Assembly: GCA_964489055.1 (NCBI GenBank)
Contig: CAZAXF010000097.1
Span: 1-7,779, forward strand
DNA: 7,779 nt
Direction: 5' to 3'
Source of the DNA: 66-474 sp964489055
GTDB lineage: Bacteria > Pseudomonadota > Gammaproteobacteria > Xanthomonadales > Rhodanobacteraceae
Shown here: in pieces, positions 5,671 to 7,779 of the stretch
Layout: each line of letters starts with the position of its first letter
Position numbering within the stretch: position 1 is the stretch's first letter
Made by a program: the position numbers and the translations under genes
The notes under the pieces: model-generated
Databases searched by the model: none
What the model saw: only the letters and a program-made list of their open reading frames with translations
What the model was told of the DNA's origin: nothing

Positions 5671-6513
5671 CTAGTGTCCGCCTGCATATTTGCGCTCTCC
5701 GGCTGTCACCGGTACCGCCAGCCGGTTCTCCGGCGGCGCGGTCGGACAGGTGGCGTATGCGGTGAATGCGCACGGCGGGTTGCAGGCCTTGTTGAAATCC
5801 AGCACGAGCTTGCCGTCCCGGGGCAGGTCCGCATGCAGGAAGCGCGCGGCACCGTAGGTTTCGTGCCCCGAGGTTGCATCGGCGAAGACCAGGAACAATT
5901 GCGTGTCCGATGGCGACTCGAGCACCGGGTACAGCTCGCAACGCTTTCCGTCGCGCTCGAACACCGCGCGGCCCGGCGCCGGGTGCGTCTCGATGGTGCC
6001 GATCACCGTGGCGCTCGCCAGCGGCAAGGGCGGTTCGAGTGGTTCCCAGTCGGCGACGATGCGCCAGGCCGGATCGACCGCGAACCGCTCGATGCCCCGG
6101 AACCGCGTGCGCGTTTCCGCTTCGCTGTCGCGCACGCGCAGGCCCTTGCGCCCGCCGCGGTCGATGGCAACGAAACTGGTGGTGCCAAAACGCACAATGG
6201 TCGGCGTGGCGTGGCTGTCGTCCCTGAGCACCGCGCCGCGGCCGGGCTTGCCGTCGATGCCCGCTTTTGCGGCGGGATCGAGGGCAATCGACAACGTACC
6301 GTCGTCGGCCCACGTGACCGTCCCCAGACGCGGCGGTGCCCCGGCCAGGACGATGTCGTTGCCGGCATCGGCACCCAGCGTATTCACGCCCGGCTTCAAC
6401 CACGCCAGTCCGACCAGGCTCAACCAGCCATCCGGCGCGGTCAGGCGCTGGATGCGCGCGGCGTGCCAGTCCTCGATTTCGCGCGTGTAGGAGTCGCTTG
6501 CCTGCACCGCCAT
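5671..6513 (-). CDS. DUF1684 family protein of unknown function
   Basis: A 280-residue protein matching the DUF1684 pattern throughout. Seen in order: WHAARIQRLTAPDGWLSLVG (16-35); WLKPGVNTLG (38-47); FVAIDRGGRKGLRVRDSEAE (114-133); FRGIERFAVDPAWRIVADW (138-156); FADATSGHETYGAARFL (210-226); and the highly conserved DFNKACNPPCAFTAYATCP (239-257), with Cys244, Cys248 and Cys256. The family ending, NRLAVPVTAGERKY, follows. No signal peptide or membrane segment is apparent, so a cytoplasmic location is likely. The biochemical role is not established, and I do not assign one. The ATG lies 3 bases after the mutL stop, with GGGGGCG about 9 bases upstream as a ribosome site within the mutL end, so it is almost certainly co-transcribed with mutL. 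It ends with TAG, followed by the REP-like hairpin. Confidence 0.9.
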   Translation of the reverse strand: MAVQASDSYTREIEDWHAARIQRLTAPDGWLSLVGLAWLKPGVNTLGADAGNDIVLAGAPPRLGTVTWADDGTLSIALDPAAKAGIDGKPGRGAVLRDDSHATPTIVRFGTTSFVAIDRGGRKGLRVRDSEAETRTRFRGIERFAVDPAWRIVADWEPLEPPLPLASATVIGTIETHPAPGRAVFERDGKRCELYPVLESPSDTQLFLVFADATSGHETYGAARFLHADLPRDGKLVLDFNKACNPPCAFTAYATCPTAPPENRLAVPVTAGERKYAGGH

Positions 6514-6516
6514 CGT

Positions 6517-7779
6517 TCAACGCCCCCGCAGGAACAGCTTGTCCAGCTCGGCGATCGAAAGCTGTGTCCAGGTCGGCCGGCCGTGGTTGCACTGGCCGGA
6601 ACGTTCGGTTGTTTCCATCTGGCGCAGCAGCGCGTTCATTTCGGGAATCGTCAGGTGCCGGTGCGCGCGCACCGAGCCGTGGCAGGCCATGGTGGAGAGG
6701 AGTTCGTTCTGAAGCTCGTCGAGCCGCCGCGAGTCGCCGTGCTCGGCGAGTTCGGCCAGCACGTCGCGCACCAGTTGCGCCACGTCGCTGCCTTCAAGCA
6801 GCGCGGGAATGCGCCGCGCGGTGACCTGGCGCGGGCCGCTGCGATCGAGTTCCAGGCCGTACTTCGCAAGGGTCTGCGCATGTTCTTCGGCGGCCGCGGC
6901 TTCGCGTTCGCTGACCGCGATCGCCTCGGGCACCAGCAGCGCCTGGGAACGCACCGCGTCGGCCTCGCGCGCCGCCTTCAGTTTTTCGTAGGTGACGCGC
7001 TCGTGCGCGGCGTGCATGTCCACCAGCACCAGGCCGCCCGCGTTTTCCGCCAGGATGTAGATGCCCGCAAGCTGCGCCAGCGCGTAGCCCAGCGGCGGGG
7101 CTTCCCCGGCATCGGCCGGGCGCGGCGGCGCCGGCGCGGTTGCCGTTGCAGCGCGCCCGCCCAGCAACATCGCGTAGGGATCCGATGGCGCCTCGCGCAC
7201 CCCGAGCCCGAATTGCCGCGCCGCAGCCGGCGGGCCGTGCTGGTGTGACGCATGCGCCCGCCACGCGCCCGCGCCAGCCTCTTCGTGCGTCTCCGCCGGG
7301 GCGGGCGCATGCGCTTCGCCGGCGCGCGTGGTCGCCACCGCCTCGTGCAGGGCATGGAACAGGAAATCGTGCACCAGGCGCGCATCGCGGAAGCGCACCT
7401 CGCGCTTGGCCGGATGCACGTTGACGTCGACCGCGGCCGGATCGATCGCGAGGAACAGCACGAACGCGGGGTGCCGGCCGTGATAGAGCACGTCCTCGTA
7501 CGCCTGGCGCACCGCGTGCGCGACGCTCCTGTCGCGCACCAGCCGTCCGTTGACGTGGAAATACTGCTGGTCGGCACGCGCGCGCGATGCGGTCGGCAGC
7601 CCGATCCAGCCGTGCAGCGACAACCCGGCCGCTGCGTGCTCGACGTGCAGGCAGTTGCCCGCAAAGGTGTCACCAAGCAGTTCGCCCGCGCGTTGAAGGT
7701 GCGCGGTCTCGTCGGCGGCGGGTTTGAGCATCCGCACCGGCTTGCCGTTGTGGACCAGCCGGAACGCGACCTCCGGGCG
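6517..7779 (-). CDS. mutL: DNA mismatch repair protein MutL (partial, N-terminus outside window)
   Basis: The last 420 residues of MutL, which couples MutS mismatch recognition to strand incision. The first roughly 190 residues, holding most of the GHKL ATPase motifs, lie past base 7779; the frame is open to the window edge, so the ATP site cannot be judged fully. Visible are the transducer domain, with QQYFHVNGRLVRDR (71-84 of the fragment) and VNVHPAKREVRF (119-130, containing the conserved ATP-contacting lysine), and a Pro/Ala/His-rich linker (about 150-225). The C-terminal dimerisation domain carries DMHAAHERVTYE (254-265), the metal-dependent endonuclease motif in its DMHA form. The accompanying zinc-site motifs ACHGSVRA (365-372) and CNHGRP (397-402) are also present, and the end is QLSIAELDKLFLRGR. 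This form matches endonuclease-type MutL of bacteria without MutH, unlike E. coli. The gene is followed 3 bases later by the DUF1684 gene. Confidence 0.97.
   Translation of the reverse strand, partial: RPEVAFRLVHNGKPVRMLKPAADETAHLQRAGELLGDTFAGNCLHVEHAAAGLSLHGWIGLPTASRARADQQYFHVNGRLVRDRSVAHAVRQAYEDVLYHGRHPAFVLFLAIDPAAVDVNVHPAKREVRFRDARLVHDFLFHALHEAVATTRAGEAHAPAPAETHEEAGAGAWRAHASHQHGPPAAARQFGLGVREAPSDPYAMLLGGRAATATAPAPPRPADAGEAPPLGYALAQLAGIYILAENAGGLVLVDMHAAHERVTYEKLKAAREADAVRSQALLVPEAIAVSEREAAAAEEHAQTLAKYGLELDRSGPRQVTARRIPALLEGSDVAQLVRDVLAELAEHGDSRRLDELQNELLSTMACHGSVRAHRHLTIPEMNALLRQMETTERSGQCNHGRPTWTQLSIAELDKLFLRGR

Noticed and set aside
5388..5687. In-frame extension of the FKBP gene by 100 codons upstream
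   Set aside because: It would place a clean signal peptide in mid-protein and translate the REP-like hairpin; the ATG at 5387 is the natural start.
5432..6592. 386-codon minus-strand open frame running through DUF1684, the hairpin and the FKBP spacer
   Set aside because: It is out of frame with the motif-rich DUF1684 protein and reads through the palindromic repeat; no domain is recognisable.
5542..7248. 568-codon plus-strand open frame opposite DUF1684 and mutL
   Set aside because: It lies antisense to two conserved proteins and has low-complexity Arg/Ala/His composition; a codon-bias shadow.
1..7779. Search for tRNA/rRNA genes, CRISPR arrays, insertion sequences, integrase or attachment sites
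   Set aside because: None seen: no regularly spaced repeats, no transposase or integrase motifs and no tRNA-like cloverleaf in the few intergenic gaps.

Overview
The window is an ordinary, gene-dense, very GC-rich chromosomal stretch from a gammaproteobacterium. The best guess is Xanthomonadales (Lysobacteraceae or Rhodanobacteraceae). This is inferred from four things: the emrR-emrC-emrA gene order known from Stenotrophomonas, a MutL carrying an endonuclease motif, a REP-like GC hairpin ending in GAATGACG, and the high GC content. No sequence comparison could be run. Seven of the nine genes are complete, and two run off the window edges (emrA on the left, mutL on the right). All genes except the pagL-like one lie on the minus strand, so their transcription reads from right to left.

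Reading in the direction of transcription, the right end (7779-6517) is the C-terminal two thirds of MutL, the mismatch-repair protein. A DUF1684 protein (6513-5671) follows 3 bases later and is probably in the same operon. A 283-base spacer (5388-5670) comes next. It holds a long near-perfect GC hairpin of REP type and a candidate sigma-E promoter, which faces an exported FKBP-type peptidyl-prolyl isomerase of the FkpA/Mip type (5387-4674).

After a 79-base gap comes a tightly packed trio. It consists of a small four-cysteine DUF1289 protein, a NudL-type CoA diphosphatase and a two-domain SseA-type 3-mercaptopyruvate sulfurtransferase. Each pair is joined by a 4-base ATGA stop/start overlap. 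Only 24 bases separate the trio from the convergent pagL-like gene (2434-2916, plus strand), which encodes a predicted outer-membrane lipid A 3-O-deacylase.

The left part is an EmrRCAB-type multidrug efflux locus. A MarR-family regulator (2250-1768) is followed by a NodT-type outer-membrane lipoprotein (1746-256), then by an EmrA-type membrane fusion protein that overlaps the previous gene by ATGA and leaves the window. An EmrB permease would be expected beyond base 1. The AT-richer 183-base region between emrR and pagL is a divergent regulatory region. It holds a clear 23-base dyad overlapping a TTGACA -35 box, which suggests autorepression by EmrR, and the promoter geometry points to a leaderless emrR message.

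Cell-envelope functions recur (efflux pump, lipid A deacylase, periplasmic folding factor with a sigma-E-like promoter), but nothing here looks like a new defence system, mobile element or biosynthetic cluster. The most informative points are the regulatory sites and the uncharacterised DUF1684 and DUF1289 proteins.
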